From Bdellovibrionales bacterium (GTDB taxonomy: Bacteria; Bdellovibrionota; Bdellovibrionia; Bdellovibrionales; JAKFYE01), in the NCBI GenBank assembly GCA_021731045.1, contig JAKFYE010000015.1, positions 79,058-143,057 of the forward strand: DNA of 64,000 nt, read 5' to 3'. The translations under genes and the position numbers were made by a program. The notes below the pieces were generated by a model. The model saw nothing but the letters and a program-made list of their open reading frames with translations, was not told the DNA's origin and made no database searches. Positions 19,301 through 28,975 of this stretch are shown piece by piece; positions within the stretch are counted from its first letter, which is position 1; each line of letters begins with the position of its first letter.

Positions 19301-22093
19301 ATGGAAGAAAAATTAGATCTGTCGCATATCAAATTATTAGGTGTGCGACAGAACAATTTAAAAAACATCAATGTGAATATTCCTTTGGGCGCCCTCACCG
19401 TCGTATGTGGTCCAAGTGGTTCCGGTAAATCTTCGCTTGCGTTTGAAACTTTATTTGCCGAAGGACAACGCCGCTTTATCGAAAGCATGTCTAATTACGC
19501 ACGCCAATTTTTAAATAAAGCTCCACAGCCCGATCTTGATTCTATTGAAAACATTCCGCCCGCCATCGCGGTCGAACAGAAAAACCACGTCAAAACAAGC
19601 CGCTCAACAGTGGGAACAACAACCGAAGTTGTCGATTACCTGCGGCTTCTTTACGAAAAAGTGGGCGTGCCCTATTGCCCGAACCATAAAACAAAGATTG
19701 AAAGCGAAAGCGTGACCCAAGCTACGCAAAAAGTTCTCGATAAATTTACCGGCAAGCGCGGCTACATTTTAACTCCTGTTCTGCACGAAGGACGAATCGC
19801 CAAAGGTAAAAAACTTTTGCCCTTACTTCTTAAAGAAGGATTCGTACGTGTACTTATTAACGGCGAATCGATCGATTTAACTCCAAAAACGGTTTTGCCA
19901 GCTGAAGATTTTTTTATCGTAATTGATCGCGTGGCATTTCGTGAAGACGACCGCGGCCGCTTGACTGATTCTTTGGCGCAAGCGTATGCCGCTAGTCAAA
20001 AACTCAATGCAAATCTCAATGGAGGGCGCGCCCGAATTTTAACGACTGAAAACGAAGATCTTTTGGTCAGTGAAGAAAACGCCTGCTCACTTTGCGGCTT
20101 TACCTTTCCCGAAATTTCTTCGCGCTTATTTAGTTTTTCAAGCCCTGTTGGCGCATGTCCTACGTGCAATGGATTTGGCAATACCCTTAGTCTTGATGAA
20201 AAAAAAGTGATTCCGAATCCTTCGCTTTCTATTGCGCAAGGAGCGATTCATCCCTTTACCATGCCAAGTGCTTCGACCGATCGTAAAGATCTGCTCGCGT
20301 ATTGTAAAAAAGCGAAAATAGATATTCACACTCCCTGGAAGGATCTTCCTAAAAAACAAACGCAGACGCTATGGAACGGAAATGATGGTTTTTACGGCGT
20401 CAAAGGGCTCTTTGATTATCTCGAGACAAAAAAATACAAAATGCACGTGCGAGTCTTTTTGTCTCGATATAAGTCAGGCGTAGAATGTCCTGAGTGTAGT
20501 GGCACACGTCTTCGCAAAGAGGTTCAGAATATTTTAATTCAAAATAAATCTATCATTGAGCTATCAAATTTACCGCTAAGTGATTTTTTAGACAGCTTAA
20601 ACAAACTGAAGCTCTCAAAAAAAGAAAAAGAAACTTCAGAGGAAATTTTAAAACAGCTGATCGCACGCGCGCAGTTTTTAGTTGATGTCGGCGTAGGGTA
20701 CTTAACACTTGATCGACAAACACGAACGCTCTCGGGCGGAGAGTACCAAAGATTAAATCTTGCGAACCAATTAGGAATGGGGCTTTCGCAAACACTCTAT
20801 GTATTAGATGAGCCAACGGTTGGATTGCATCCCAAAGACAATCATCGTTTAATCCAAATTTTAAAACGACTTAAAGATCTTGGAAACACCCTTGTCGTCG
20901 TCGAGCACGACAAAGATGTGATTCGCAGTGCCGAGCACGTTATAGAGCTAGGCCCAGGCTCGGGACATCTGGGTGGCGAAATTATTTTTGATGGCTCCGC
21001 AAAAGAATTTTTTAACTCTAAAGAGTCCCGGACCGCTCATCATCTTCGACTGGATAACCAATGGAAGCCTGCGCATGCCTCACGGCTTGTGAATATTGAA
21101 TCGTACAAATATTTAATGACGATTAAAGGTTGTAAGGGTCACAACTTAAAAAACATCGATGTCTCAATACCTTTAAATCGTCTTGTGGTGGTAACAGGTA
21201 TGAGTGGATCTGGAAAGTCCTCGCTCGTGAGTCACACACTGTACCCAGCTATTATGCAAAATCTCACCGGCGAAAATCAGCCGACTTTACCCTTTAGTAG
21301 TTTAAGCGGACTCGAACATATCAAGGATGTTATTTTTATCGACCAAAAACCAATTGGCAAAAGTGCCCGTAGCAATCCGGTTACGTACATGAAGGTGTAT
21401 GATGAAATTCGCGAAATTTTAGCTTCGACCGAGGATGCCAAAACTCGCGGTTATACCTCGCGGTTTTTCTCTTTAAATGTCGACGCCGGTCGATGCCCTC
21501 GCTGTCAGGGCAATGGTCACGAAACCATTGACATGATGTTTATGGATGACATTACCTTGGTGTGTGAAGAGTGTAACGGAAAGCGATTTAAAAAAGAAAT
21601 TTTGGATGTGCGTTTTCGCGGTAAAAATGCCGATGATATTTTAAATTTAACCGTAACGCAGGCGATGGATTTTTTTATTTCTCATCCTAAAATTCGACGT
21701 CCCCTTTCGGTTTTAAAAGAAGTCGGACTTGATTATTTACGTCTTGGGCAAAGTTCACGCAGTTTGAGTGGTGGAGAATCCCAAAGATTAAAAATTGCGA
21801 AAGAGTTCGATTCGATTAATCAAAAAGCGACGCTTTATATTTTAGATGAGCCCACGACAGGCCTTCATCCGCATGAAGTTCAACTCTTGCTCGCGGTTTT
21901 AAATAAACTCATAGATGCGGGCGGCAGCGTTTTACTTATTGAACACAATATGGATATCATTCGCTCTGCTGATTATCTCATTGAGTTGGGCCCTGAGGGC
22001 GGCGCTAAGGGTGGGCACTTATTATTTGTTGGAACCCCAGAAGAAATGGCGCGTGCAGGCAATTGTCCTACGGCCGAATTTTTAAAAATGTAA
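19301..22093 (+). CDS. uvrA: Excinuclease ABC subunit A
   Basis: VCGPSGSGKSSLAFETLFAEGQRRFIESMSNYARQFL; two zinc fingers; LSGGEYQRLNLANQLG; TGMSGSGKSSLVSHTLYP. Confidence 0.96.
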   Translation: MEEKLDLSHIKLLGVRQNNLKNINVNIPLGALTVVCGPSGSGKSSLAFETLFAEGQRRFIESMSNYARQFLNKAPQPDLDSIENIPPAIAVEQKNHVKTSRSTVGTTTEVVDYLRLLYEKVGVPYCPNHKTKIESESVTQATQKVLDKFTGKRGYILTPVLHEGRIAKGKKLLPLLLKEGFVRVLINGESIDLTPKTVLPAEDFFIVIDRVAFREDDRGRLTDSLAQAYAASQKLNANLNGGRARILTTENEDLLVSEENACSLCGFTFPEISSRLFSFSSPVGACPTCNGFGNTLSLDEKKVIPNPSLSIAQGAIHPFTMPSASTDRKDLLAYCKKAKIDIHTPWKDLPKKQTQTLWNGNDGFYGVKGLFDYLETKKYKMHVRVFLSRYKSGVECPECSGTRLRKEVQNILIQNKSIIELSNLPLSDFLDSLNKLKLSKKEKETSEEILKQLIARAQFLVDVGVGYLTLDRQTRTLSGGEYQRLNLANQLGMGLSQTLYVLDEPTVGLHPKDNHRLIQILKRLKDLGNTLVVVEHDKDVIRSAEHVIELGPGSGHLGGEIIFDGSAKEFFNSKESRTAHHLRLDNQWKPAHASRLVNIESYKYLMTIKGCKGHNLKNIDVSIPLNRLVVVTGMSGSGKSSLVSHTLYPAIMQNLTGENQPTLPFSSLSGLEHIKDVIFIDQKPIGKSARSNPVTYMKVYDEIREILASTEDAKTRGYTSRFFSLNVDAGRCPRCQGNGHETIDMMFMDDITLVCEECNGKRFKKEILDVRFRGKNADDILNLTVTQAMDFFISHPKIRRPLSVLKEVGLDYLRLGQSSRSLSGGESQRLKIAKEFDSINQKATLYILDEPTTGLHPHEVQLLLAVLNKLIDAGGSVLLIEHNMDIIRSADYLIELGPEGGAKGGHLLFVGTPEEMARAGNCPTAEFLKM

Positions 22094-22160
22094 ACCTGAG
22101 CCCAATTCACCATGAATAAATAGTGCCAATTTAGATTTGCCCAGAGTATATTTCAGCCAT

Positions 22161-23870
22161 ATGCCGACCTATAAAAAATTGTTGCCCTATTTGCTTTTAA
22201 ACAAGCGCTACTTCGCGGGCATGATTGTTTTTGGCATTATCATGAGCGTGGCCCAAGCCTATGTGGCTCGCATTACAGGGCAGCTTTTTGATGGGCTCAA
22301 TAACAAAGATATTCAAGCGGCGATCGTCGCGTCGCTTTATATCCCGGCGCTCTACTTTGTTCACGGTATCGCTCGATATTTACATTGGTTTTATTTGAAA
22401 ATGACGGCCGAGCTGCTATCGACCAAACTCCAGCGCGAGCTTCAAGAAAAATACATGCAGATGAATTTGGGTTACTACAGCTCTTCCGATACCGGCGGCA
22501 TGATCAGTAAAACCATCAACGATGTTAGCGCCATTCAGTTTGGCGTTACTATTTTTGCAGACCTCGCTCGCGAACCTATTACCGCTCTACTTTTGATGGG
22601 CTACATTTTATATTTAGATTGGAAGCTCACCGTTATTTTACTTTTGGTTTGTCCGCCCGTTATTTTTATTATCAGCTCTCTATCTCGCGGCGTTCGCAAG
22701 TACAGTCACCAGCAACAAGAGTCCATGGAAGACTTTACTTCCACTCTCAAAGAAACTGTAGACGGAGTACGTATTATTCAATCGTTTAATTTAATGAATG
22801 AAATGAGACGACGTCTTTCGTTAGTGATTGATCATTACATCGCCGTTAGAAAAAAAATTATTATTCGTCAAGAATCGGCAGGCCCTTTGACGGAGTTTTT
22901 GGTTTCGACCGTCGTGGCATTACTTTTTTATTATAAAGGCCATGATATTATTAATGGCACGTCGACGCTTGGTGAATTTATGGCGTACTTTACGGCGCTT
23001 GCGATTATGACTCCGTCGATTAAAAAAATTCAGGACGGAATTATTCGTATTCAACCAACGTTAGCTTCTACCGAACGGATCTTTACCGTCCTAGCAGCAA
23101 AAACAATTGTTCCAGAGACAGTGAATCCAGTTACGTTTCCGTTAGATTGGAAAGAAATTGAATTTAAAAACGTGTCATTTTCTTATGGTAACTCCGCCGT
23201 TTTAAAAAGTATTAGTTTAAAAATTAAACGTGGTGAGCGTCTGGCTCTTGTCGGCGAAAGCGGCAGCGGAAAATCCACTTTTGTAAATTTACTTGAGAGA
23301 TTTTATGACCCTCTAGAGGGAGAAATTTTAATCGGCGGCGTCTCAACTCGAAATATTAGTTTACATGAGCTACGCGAACACATCGCCTTAGTTACCCAAG
23401 ACGTATTTTTATTTAATGACTCTATCGAACGAAATATTCAATCGGGCAACTTTGGCAAACAACACTACACCGTTCAAGAGTCTGCACAAATGGCCAACGC
23501 GCACGATTTTATCGCCCGCATGCAGAATGGTTACGAAACTCGCGCCGGCGATCGAGGCGGGCGTCTTTCTGGTGGAGAGAAACAGCGTATTTCAATTGCG
23601 CGCGCTATTTACAAAAACGCGCCAATTCTTATTTTAGACGAGGCCACGAGCGCACTCGATTCTGCCAGCGAAGTCGAAGTACAAAAAGGCCTCGATAAAC
23701 TTATGGAAGGGCGAACGGCCTTTGTGATTGCCCATCGCTTTTCTACTATCGTCAATGCCGACCGAATTCTTGTTTTCAAACACGGCGAAATCATCGAACA
23801 AGGCACTCATCAACAACTCATGGAACACAAAGGAACTTACTACGAGTTCCAACAACTTCAGAAAATTTGA
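22161..23870 (+). CDS. MsbA-like ABC exporter (fused permease/ATPase)
   Basis: Six-TM N-terminus, GESGSGKSTFVNLLERFYDP, LSGGEKQRISIARAIYKNAPILILDEATSALD. Confidence 0.92.
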   Translation: MPTYKKLLPYLLLNKRYFAGMIVFGIIMSVAQAYVARITGQLFDGLNNKDIQAAIVASLYIPALYFVHGIARYLHWFYLKMTAELLSTKLQRELQEKYMQMNLGYYSSSDTGGMISKTINDVSAIQFGVTIFADLAREPITALLLMGYILYLDWKLTVILLLVCPPVIFIISSLSRGVRKYSHQQQESMEDFTSTLKETVDGVRIIQSFNLMNEMRRRLSLVIDHYIAVRKKIIIRQESAGPLTEFLVSTVVALLFYYKGHDIINGTSTLGEFMAYFTALAIMTPSIKKIQDGIIRIQPTLASTERIFTVLAAKTIVPETVNPVTFPLDWKEIEFKNVSFSYGNSAVLKSISLKIKRGERLALVGESGSGKSTFVNLLERFYDPLEGEILIGGVSTRNISLHELREHIALVTQDVFLFNDSIERNIQSGNFGKQHYTVQESAQMANAHDFIARMQNGYETRAGDRGGRLSGGEKQRISIARAIYKNAPILILDEATSALDSASEVEVQKGLDKLMEGRTAFVIAHRFSTIVNADRILVFKHGEIIEQGTHQQLMEHKGTYYEFQQLQKI

Positions 23871-24079
23871 GCTTTTCGTCTACATGTCTCACATTGAGAC
23901 TCCAAAAATGAAATGAAAATTCAAAGGCTTAGGCCAGTTTTGACAAACAAATAAGCACTCGCCTTAAGTTGTCCAAAGTTTTGACGATAAGTCTGCAAGA
24001 GGTTTTGCCTCAACGAGTGCACAGGACGTCGCGCTTTTTTAAATGTCAGGACGACTCATTTACAGAAGGAGCCGCCCAC

Positions 24080-25636
24080 ATGATTAATTGGGACGAGTTT
24101 GAGCACATACACGTAATTAAAAAATTGAAAGAAATTTTAAGCTCATGGTGGAACATCGATACTCTTTTTACAGATGATCGTGGTCATCTTAAAGGATTCG
24201 ATAAAGACAAAAAATTACTTGTGAATCCCGCCGTCAAATTTTTGATGGACAAACCTACAACGCACGAATCACTTGCCGAGCTCGTACAAAAAGCGACCGA
24301 AGACCTAAAAGGCTCAGGCCTAGGTTACTCGATTCGTCGATGGGACGCTGGCGGATTTGATGCTGCGATTTTTCCGATTGTAATCGAAAATGATTTTGTC
24401 GGTACCGTGGTGGCACTCGGATTTTTTAAAGACAATGCAAATCCGTCTCGTCTTAATGAAGTGCGCGACCGCCTCGCGGCTTTTGGCGCTTCGAGCGACT
24501 TAATTCAAGGCTGCTTAAATAAAATTCCGTTTATGAAAGATGAAGATCGTCAGCATTTTACTGAACTTTGTGAGCTTGTGGCTCAGGAAGTTGTAACGCT
24601 TCACCTTGAAATTACTAGCCGTGAAGACCGTATCAGCGAGTTAAATAAAGAATTGGGCACACGTTACAAATACGACAACATGATTGGTAAATCAAAACCA
24701 ATGCAAGATATGTATTCGCTCTTAGATAAAATTAAATCTGCCGAGAGCACCGTTTTGATTCAAGGTGAAAACGGAACAGGTAAGGAGTTGATCGCTAAAG
24801 CGATTCACTACAATTCTCCTCGTAAAGACAAAGCTTTTATTATTCAAAACTGTTCAGCCTTTAATGACAATCTTTTAGAGTCAGAACTTTTTGGTCACGT
24901 AAAAGGATCGTTCACCGGCGCGATTAAAGATAAAAAAGGTCTTTTTGAAATGGCCGACAAAGGAACTTTCTTTTTGGATGAGATTGGAGATACCTCTCCG
25001 ACAATGCAGGTAAAACTTCTTCGCGTCATTCAAGAGGGCACTTTCTTGCCTGTGGGCGGAACAGAATCTAAACGCGTCGATGTAAGAATCATCGCAGCAA
25101 CGAACCGTGATCTTAAAGAGATGGTTGAAAAAGGAACATTCCGAGAAGATTTGTATTATCGCTTGAATGTGATCAATCTTCGCGTGCCGCCACTTCGCGA
25201 GCGCAAAGAAGATATTCCACTATTGATCGAGTTCTTTTTAGACCGTGCAGCTCAAGGCGCCGTACATCCTAAAAAAATCATGACGAAGAGAGCTTTAGAA
25301 AAACTTTTTGATTACGCCTTTCCGGGTAATATTCGTGAACTTCAAAACGAAATTGAGCGCGTGGTCGTATTGGCCGGCGCCGAACAAAAAATTGCGGCCG
25401 ATATGCTTTCGGCACGAATTTTAGAAACGGGCGACAAAACGAAAGTTCAAGGCGCTCGTGTTCACGGAAAACTTAAAGATGCCTTGGAAGAACTCGAACG
25501 CGAGATGATCAAAGATGGTCTTCGTCGCACGGGTTGGAACAAATCCAAACTAGCAAAAGAACTCGGCATTTCCCGCGCCGGCCTTATCATGAAGGTCGAA
25601 AAGTACGGCCTCGATAAACGAAAACTTCTTCGCTAA
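24080..25636 (+). CDS. Sigma-54-dependent transcriptional activator (bEBP), N-terminal sensory domain, AAA+, Fis-type HTH
   Basis: GENGTGKELIAKAIHYNSPR, ESELFGHVKGSFTGA, GTFFLDEIGDTSPTMQVKLLRVIQEG, RELQNEIERVVVLA; C-terminal HTH SKLAKELGISRAGLIMKVEKYGL; start chosen at MINWDEF (RBS aagga). Confidence 0.93.
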   Translation: MINWDEFEHIHVIKKLKEILSSWWNIDTLFTDDRGHLKGFDKDKKLLVNPAVKFLMDKPTTHESLAELVQKATEDLKGSGLGYSIRRWDAGGFDAAIFPIVIENDFVGTVVALGFFKDNANPSRLNEVRDRLAAFGASSDLIQGCLNKIPFMKDEDRQHFTELCELVAQEVVTLHLEITSREDRISELNKELGTRYKYDNMIGKSKPMQDMYSLLDKIKSAESTVLIQGENGTGKELIAKAIHYNSPRKDKAFIIQNCSAFNDNLLESELFGHVKGSFTGAIKDKKGLFEMADKGTFFLDEIGDTSPTMQVKLLRVIQEGTFLPVGGTESKRVDVRIIAATNRDLKEMVEKGTFREDLYYRLNVINLRVPPLRERKEDIPLLIEFFLDRAAQGAVHPKKIMTKRALEKLFDYAFPGNIRELQNEIERVVVLAGAEQKIAADMLSARILETGDKTKVQGARVHGKLKDALEELEREMIKDGLRRTGWNKSKLAKELGISRAGLIMKVEKYGLDKRKLLR

Positions 25637-25666
25637 TCCTAAAAAACTCAAAACTCAGCACACCCA

Positions 25667-25688
25667 AAAGGACCGCAAGGTCCTTTTA
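25667..25688 (+). terminator. Rho-independent-like terminator
   Basis: aaaaggaccgcaaggtcctttt followed by an A/T-rich tract, after the bEBP gene. Confidence 0.65.
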
Positions 25689-25719
25689 CTATTTTCTGAT
25701 CCCCTCAAACCCTCAATTT

Positions 25720-25833
25720 GGGGACGGAGCTCTTCTAAGCTACTATAATTCTTAGGGTTTTTTGTCTGTTTGAAGCCTGCTTTTTTTCGGACACGTCGAT
25801 TGGCGCACCACTTTATTTGTGAGCTCCGTCCCC
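25720..25833. repeat. Inverted pair of GGGGACGGAGCTC motifs (REPIN-like)
   Basis: ggggacggagctc at 25720-25732 and gagctccgtcccc at 25821-25833; flanks cctcaattt / gaattggagg extend the inverted similarity. Confidence 0.7.
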
Positions 25834-25954
25834 GAATTGGAGGGAGGGCTTTTTTTGGCGGGTGTGTGGTAATTTTTTTAGTCTTAGTCTTCTACTAGAC
25901 ACTCTGCCCCTAATGAAAGGCTTGTGTTTTCAATAGCTTAAGTTCGTTTTTTTT

Positions 25955-25969
25955 GGGCACATCCCTTGC
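25955..25969 (+). promoter_or_regulatory. Putative sigma-54 (-24/-12) promoter
   Basis: (t)GGGCAC-atccc-TTGC with exact N5 spacing, upstream of the degenerate bEBP gene. Confidence 0.55.
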
Positions 25970-26021
25970 GATAGGCATCCAACATACTGAGAGAGAGTTC
26001 CCTATTATCTGGAGAGAAGTG

Positions 26022-26975
26022 ATGAGTCAGGCAACAAGCAAAAAAGACAGAATGTTTCAGCGTTTGGCAAACATGATGAAAGAGCGTTTTGATACGAACA
26101 TCACGTTTACGGATTTTACTTCACGCCTTCGCGTTGCGGACGTAAAGGCGGTTACGGCGGTTCAGCGCAATCCGATGGCTTCGTTTATTGCGACCGACAA
26201 AGACATGGTTTTGCCGATTCGTACCGAATCGCAACTCTACGGCTTTATCACTTTATTTGATGGAATTTATTTGAAAGAAGCCCAACTTGAACAAATTCGT
26301 CAGGTCACAGATCTCTTATTAACAGAAAGTTGCCTGCTCGAAGATAAAGCGCAACGCATGAAAGTTGTCGAACACCACATTAAAACTTTTAATTCGCTAG
26401 AAGACATTATCGATCTTCGAACAAAAATGAAGGATCAAGAAATTAATTTTATAAATCCCGAAATTTCTATTCCCCACGAAAATCTTGATTCGGTTTTTCC
26501 AATTTTGATTGAAAGCCACTCGATCGAGGACGCGCAAGAACTTGCGGTTGAGATTCACCGTACATCTAATCGCACTTCGTTTTTAACTTACGAAAGTTAT
26601 ATCGCGAGTGAACTCACATCAGTTGAAAAAATAAAATCGTTGGGTCCGATTACTTTATTTATTCCTAATCTCAGCGAAGTTCCGCTCGACATGCAAATGA
26701 CGCTTGAAAGTTATTTGCATTTTTCTTCGCGAACGACTCATCACCCCCGCATCATTTGCGCGGTTCAAGAAAATCCCGATGAACTTGTAAAAACGGGCGA
26801 GTTTCACGCCGGTCTTTATGAGAAAATTCGTATGGCTCGCGTAAAACTTCCTCCGAAAGGAACAAGTTCTATGACGATAGAAGAGATGATGGGATTTTTT
26901 ACGACCGAATATAAAATGGAAACTTCGAACGAGAGACACCTTTATCTTGTAAATCCGAAGGAACCTTCTCACTAA
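26022..26975 (+). CDS. Degenerate sigma-54 activator-like protein (pseudo-bEBP), no Walker A/B, no GAFTGA, no HTH
   Basis: PILIESHSIEDAQELAVEIHRTSNRTSF...GPITLFIPNLSEVPLDMQMTLESYLHF...PRIICAVQENPDELVKTGEFHAGLYEKIRMARVKLPP aligns by motif order with bEBP AAA+; start chosen at MSQATSKKD. Confidence 0.7.
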   Translation: MSQATSKKDRMFQRLANMMKERFDTNITFTDFTSRLRVADVKAVTAVQRNPMASFIATDKDMVLPIRTESQLYGFITLFDGIYLKEAQLEQIRQVTDLLLTESCLLEDKAQRMKVVEHHIKTFNSLEDIIDLRTKMKDQEINFINPEISIPHENLDSVFPILIESHSIEDAQELAVEIHRTSNRTSFLTYESYIASELTSVEKIKSLGPITLFIPNLSEVPLDMQMTLESYLHFSSRTTHHPRIICAVQENPDELVKTGEFHAGLYEKIRMARVKLPPKGTSSMTIEEMMGFFTTEYKMETSNERHLYLVNPKEPSH

Positions 26976-27041
26976 ACTTTGGTCGAGTTTCACGTAACAA
27001 AATGGCGTGACACAGGGTCGTCTTTTTGCGACCCTGAATAA

Positions 27042-28082
27042 ATGAACGCGCTTCCGAAGCAAGTCCTTGAAAAAGAGACTTATTTTTCATTTTTAGCATC
27101 TGCATTATCTTCAACGGAAGTCGAAGTTATTCCTCTTGCGGGAGACGCGTCAGCACGTCGCTACTTTCGTGTCGTAAAAGATCAAACCTCGTGGGTTCTA
27201 ATGGTTTGGGAGCCCTTCGTCGACGATGACAACTACCCTTTCTTAAGTGTGCTCAATCATTTCAAACGCAACGGCGTGTTGGTTCCTGAAATCGTGGCGA
27301 AATCGCCGGCTCAAGGCCTCGTTCTATTAGAGGATCTTGGAGATCTCACTCTTGAAAGAAAGTTTTGGGAAAATCAAAATCAAGAGTCTGCTTATCCTTT
27401 TTACGAACAGACCATCGATGAACTCATCAAAATGCATTATCAATCCACCCAAGATAAACGGACGTGCACGGCTTTCAACATTATGTTTGATACTGAAAAA
27501 TTCATGTGGGAGATGAACTACGCCAAAACACATCTCTTAGAAGGCGTATGTAAAATTAATTTTTCTGATAATGAACTTGCGACTCTCGATTCATGTTTTA
27601 GAAACATATGCGAAACTTTGCATAAAGAACCTAAGTTTATTTCTCACCGTGATTATCACTCCCGAAACGTGATGATTAAATTTGGCAAAACGCGCATCAT
27701 CGACTTTCAAGATGCTCGTCTGGGGCCAATTCAATATGATTTGGTCAGTCTACTCAGAGACTCGTATGTGAATTTAGGCGACGAGATGGCCGAAAAATTA
27801 ATTGAGTATTATCTATCGCGCAGAAGCGAGTTTAATCTTCCCAAAATTCCTCACGATCGTTTTTTTGATATTTATGAACTGCAAACAATTCAGCGTTGCT
27901 TTAAAGCGTGTGGAAGCTTTGCAAGTTTCTTTAATGCTCGAGAAGACCGACGTTATTTAAAATATATTTCTAAAACTTTACAAACGGTAAAGCAAAGTCT
28001 TGAACTCTTTCCGCAATACAAGCCGTTCTTACAAATTTTGAACGATCACGGCGTGTTGGATAAACAGTACGATTCCCTATGA
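27042..28082 (+). CDS. amgK: AmgK-like N-acetylmuramate/N-acetylglucosamine kinase (APH fold)
   Basis: GDASARRYFRV, FISHRDYHSRNVMIKFGKTRIIDFQDARLGPIQYDLVSLLRDSYV; adjacent murU. Confidence 0.82.
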   Translation: MNALPKQVLEKETYFSFLASALSSTEVEVIPLAGDASARRYFRVVKDQTSWVLMVWEPFVDDDNYPFLSVLNHFKRNGVLVPEIVAKSPAQGLVLLEDLGDLTLERKFWENQNQESAYPFYEQTIDELIKMHYQSTQDKRTCTAFNIMFDTEKFMWEMNYAKTHLLEGVCKINFSDNELATLDSCFRNICETLHKEPKFISHRDYHSRNVMIKFGKTRIIDFQDARLGPIQYDLVSLLRDSYVNLGDEMAEKLIEYYLSRRSEFNLPKIPHDRFFDIYELQTIQRCFKACGSFASFFNAREDRRYLKYISKTLQTVKQSLELFPQYKPFLQILNDHGVLDKQYDSL

Positions 28083-28912
28083 AGGCTATGATCCTCGCCG
28101 CAGGATTAGGAACGCGGCTACGTCCACTCACCAATACGGTACCTAAACCCGCTGTACCGCTATTAAACATCCCGATTGGCTATTGGCCGCTTTATCATTT
28201 GTTACGCGCTGGAGTTGATGAGCTCGTGGTGAACACCCATTACCTTCCCGAAAAAGTGGTCACCCTTTATAAATCCGTACAAGGCCGAGTTAAAACTTTG
28301 AACTTCACGCTCGAAGAAAAAAAAATTCTTGGGAGCGGTGGCGGAATTGGTTTTGCACGAGAGTATTTGCAAAGCTCTCGAAGCTTCGCGACTCTTTTTA
28401 AATCTTTGTACAAACCGAAAAATTCAAATAACAACAACGGCGCATTTTGGGTTGCGAATGCCGATGAGATTTTCTTACCTGAAGACCCCGCTTTGTTTTC
28501 TAAGGTTTGGACCCAACATCAAGTCCAAAACAATCTTGCAACTCTAGTTTTGGTTCAACACCCAGATGTCGGCACAAAATTTGGTGGCGTCTGGTGCGAC
28601 TCGCAAATGAATGTTCGTGGTTTCGGAAAAGCGTCTCCCGCTCCTGGGCTAAAGCCTTATCACTTTACCGGCTTTCAAATTTTGAGCTCGAATGTCTTTA
28701 AATATATTCCCCCAGGAGAATCAAATATTTTTTATGATGTTCTCGTTCAAGCCCTTTCCAAAGGAGAACGCGTGGGGTCTATCGTGGATAACGGTCTTTG
28801 GTTTGAAACAGGAAACATCGAAGACCTTAAGCTTGCCACGGAACATTTAAATCTGTTGAAAGAAAAAAACCCCACCCTCCAATCCTTAATTAAAGAATTC
28901 GCCCTTAAATAG
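28079..28912 (+). CDS. murU: MurU-like N-acetylmuramate-1-phosphate uridylyltransferase
   Basis: MKAMILAAGLGTRLRPLTNTVPKPAVPLLNIPIGYW; overlaps the amgK stop. Confidence 0.8.
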   Translation: MKAMILAAGLGTRLRPLTNTVPKPAVPLLNIPIGYWPLYHLLRAGVDELVVNTHYLPEKVVTLYKSVQGRVKTLNFTLEEKKILGSGGGIGFAREYLQSSRSFATLFKSLYKPKNSNNNNGAFWVANADEIFLPEDPALFSKVWTQHQVQNNLATLVLVQHPDVGTKFGGVWCDSQMNVRGFGKASPAPGLKPYHFTGFQILSSNVFKYIPPGESNIFYDVLVQALSKGERVGSIVDNGLWFETGNIEDLKLATEHLNLLKEKNPTLQSLIKEFALK

Positions 28913-28975
28913 CGTTCACGTTTCGTGTCGCATTCAAATAAATAAAGTGCACCTCATATATTGTTCGTTTAGACT

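Noticed and set aside
19301-22093. Possibility that the UvrA is a divergent class II/resistance paralogue
   Set aside because: Both zinc fingers and standard ABC motifs are present; looks like ordinary UvrA without further evidence
27013-27036. cagggtcgtctttttgcgaccctg hairpin upstream of amgK as a regulatory RNA
   Set aside because: Simple hairpin between tandem genes; more likely a weak terminator/attenuator and no further structure seen
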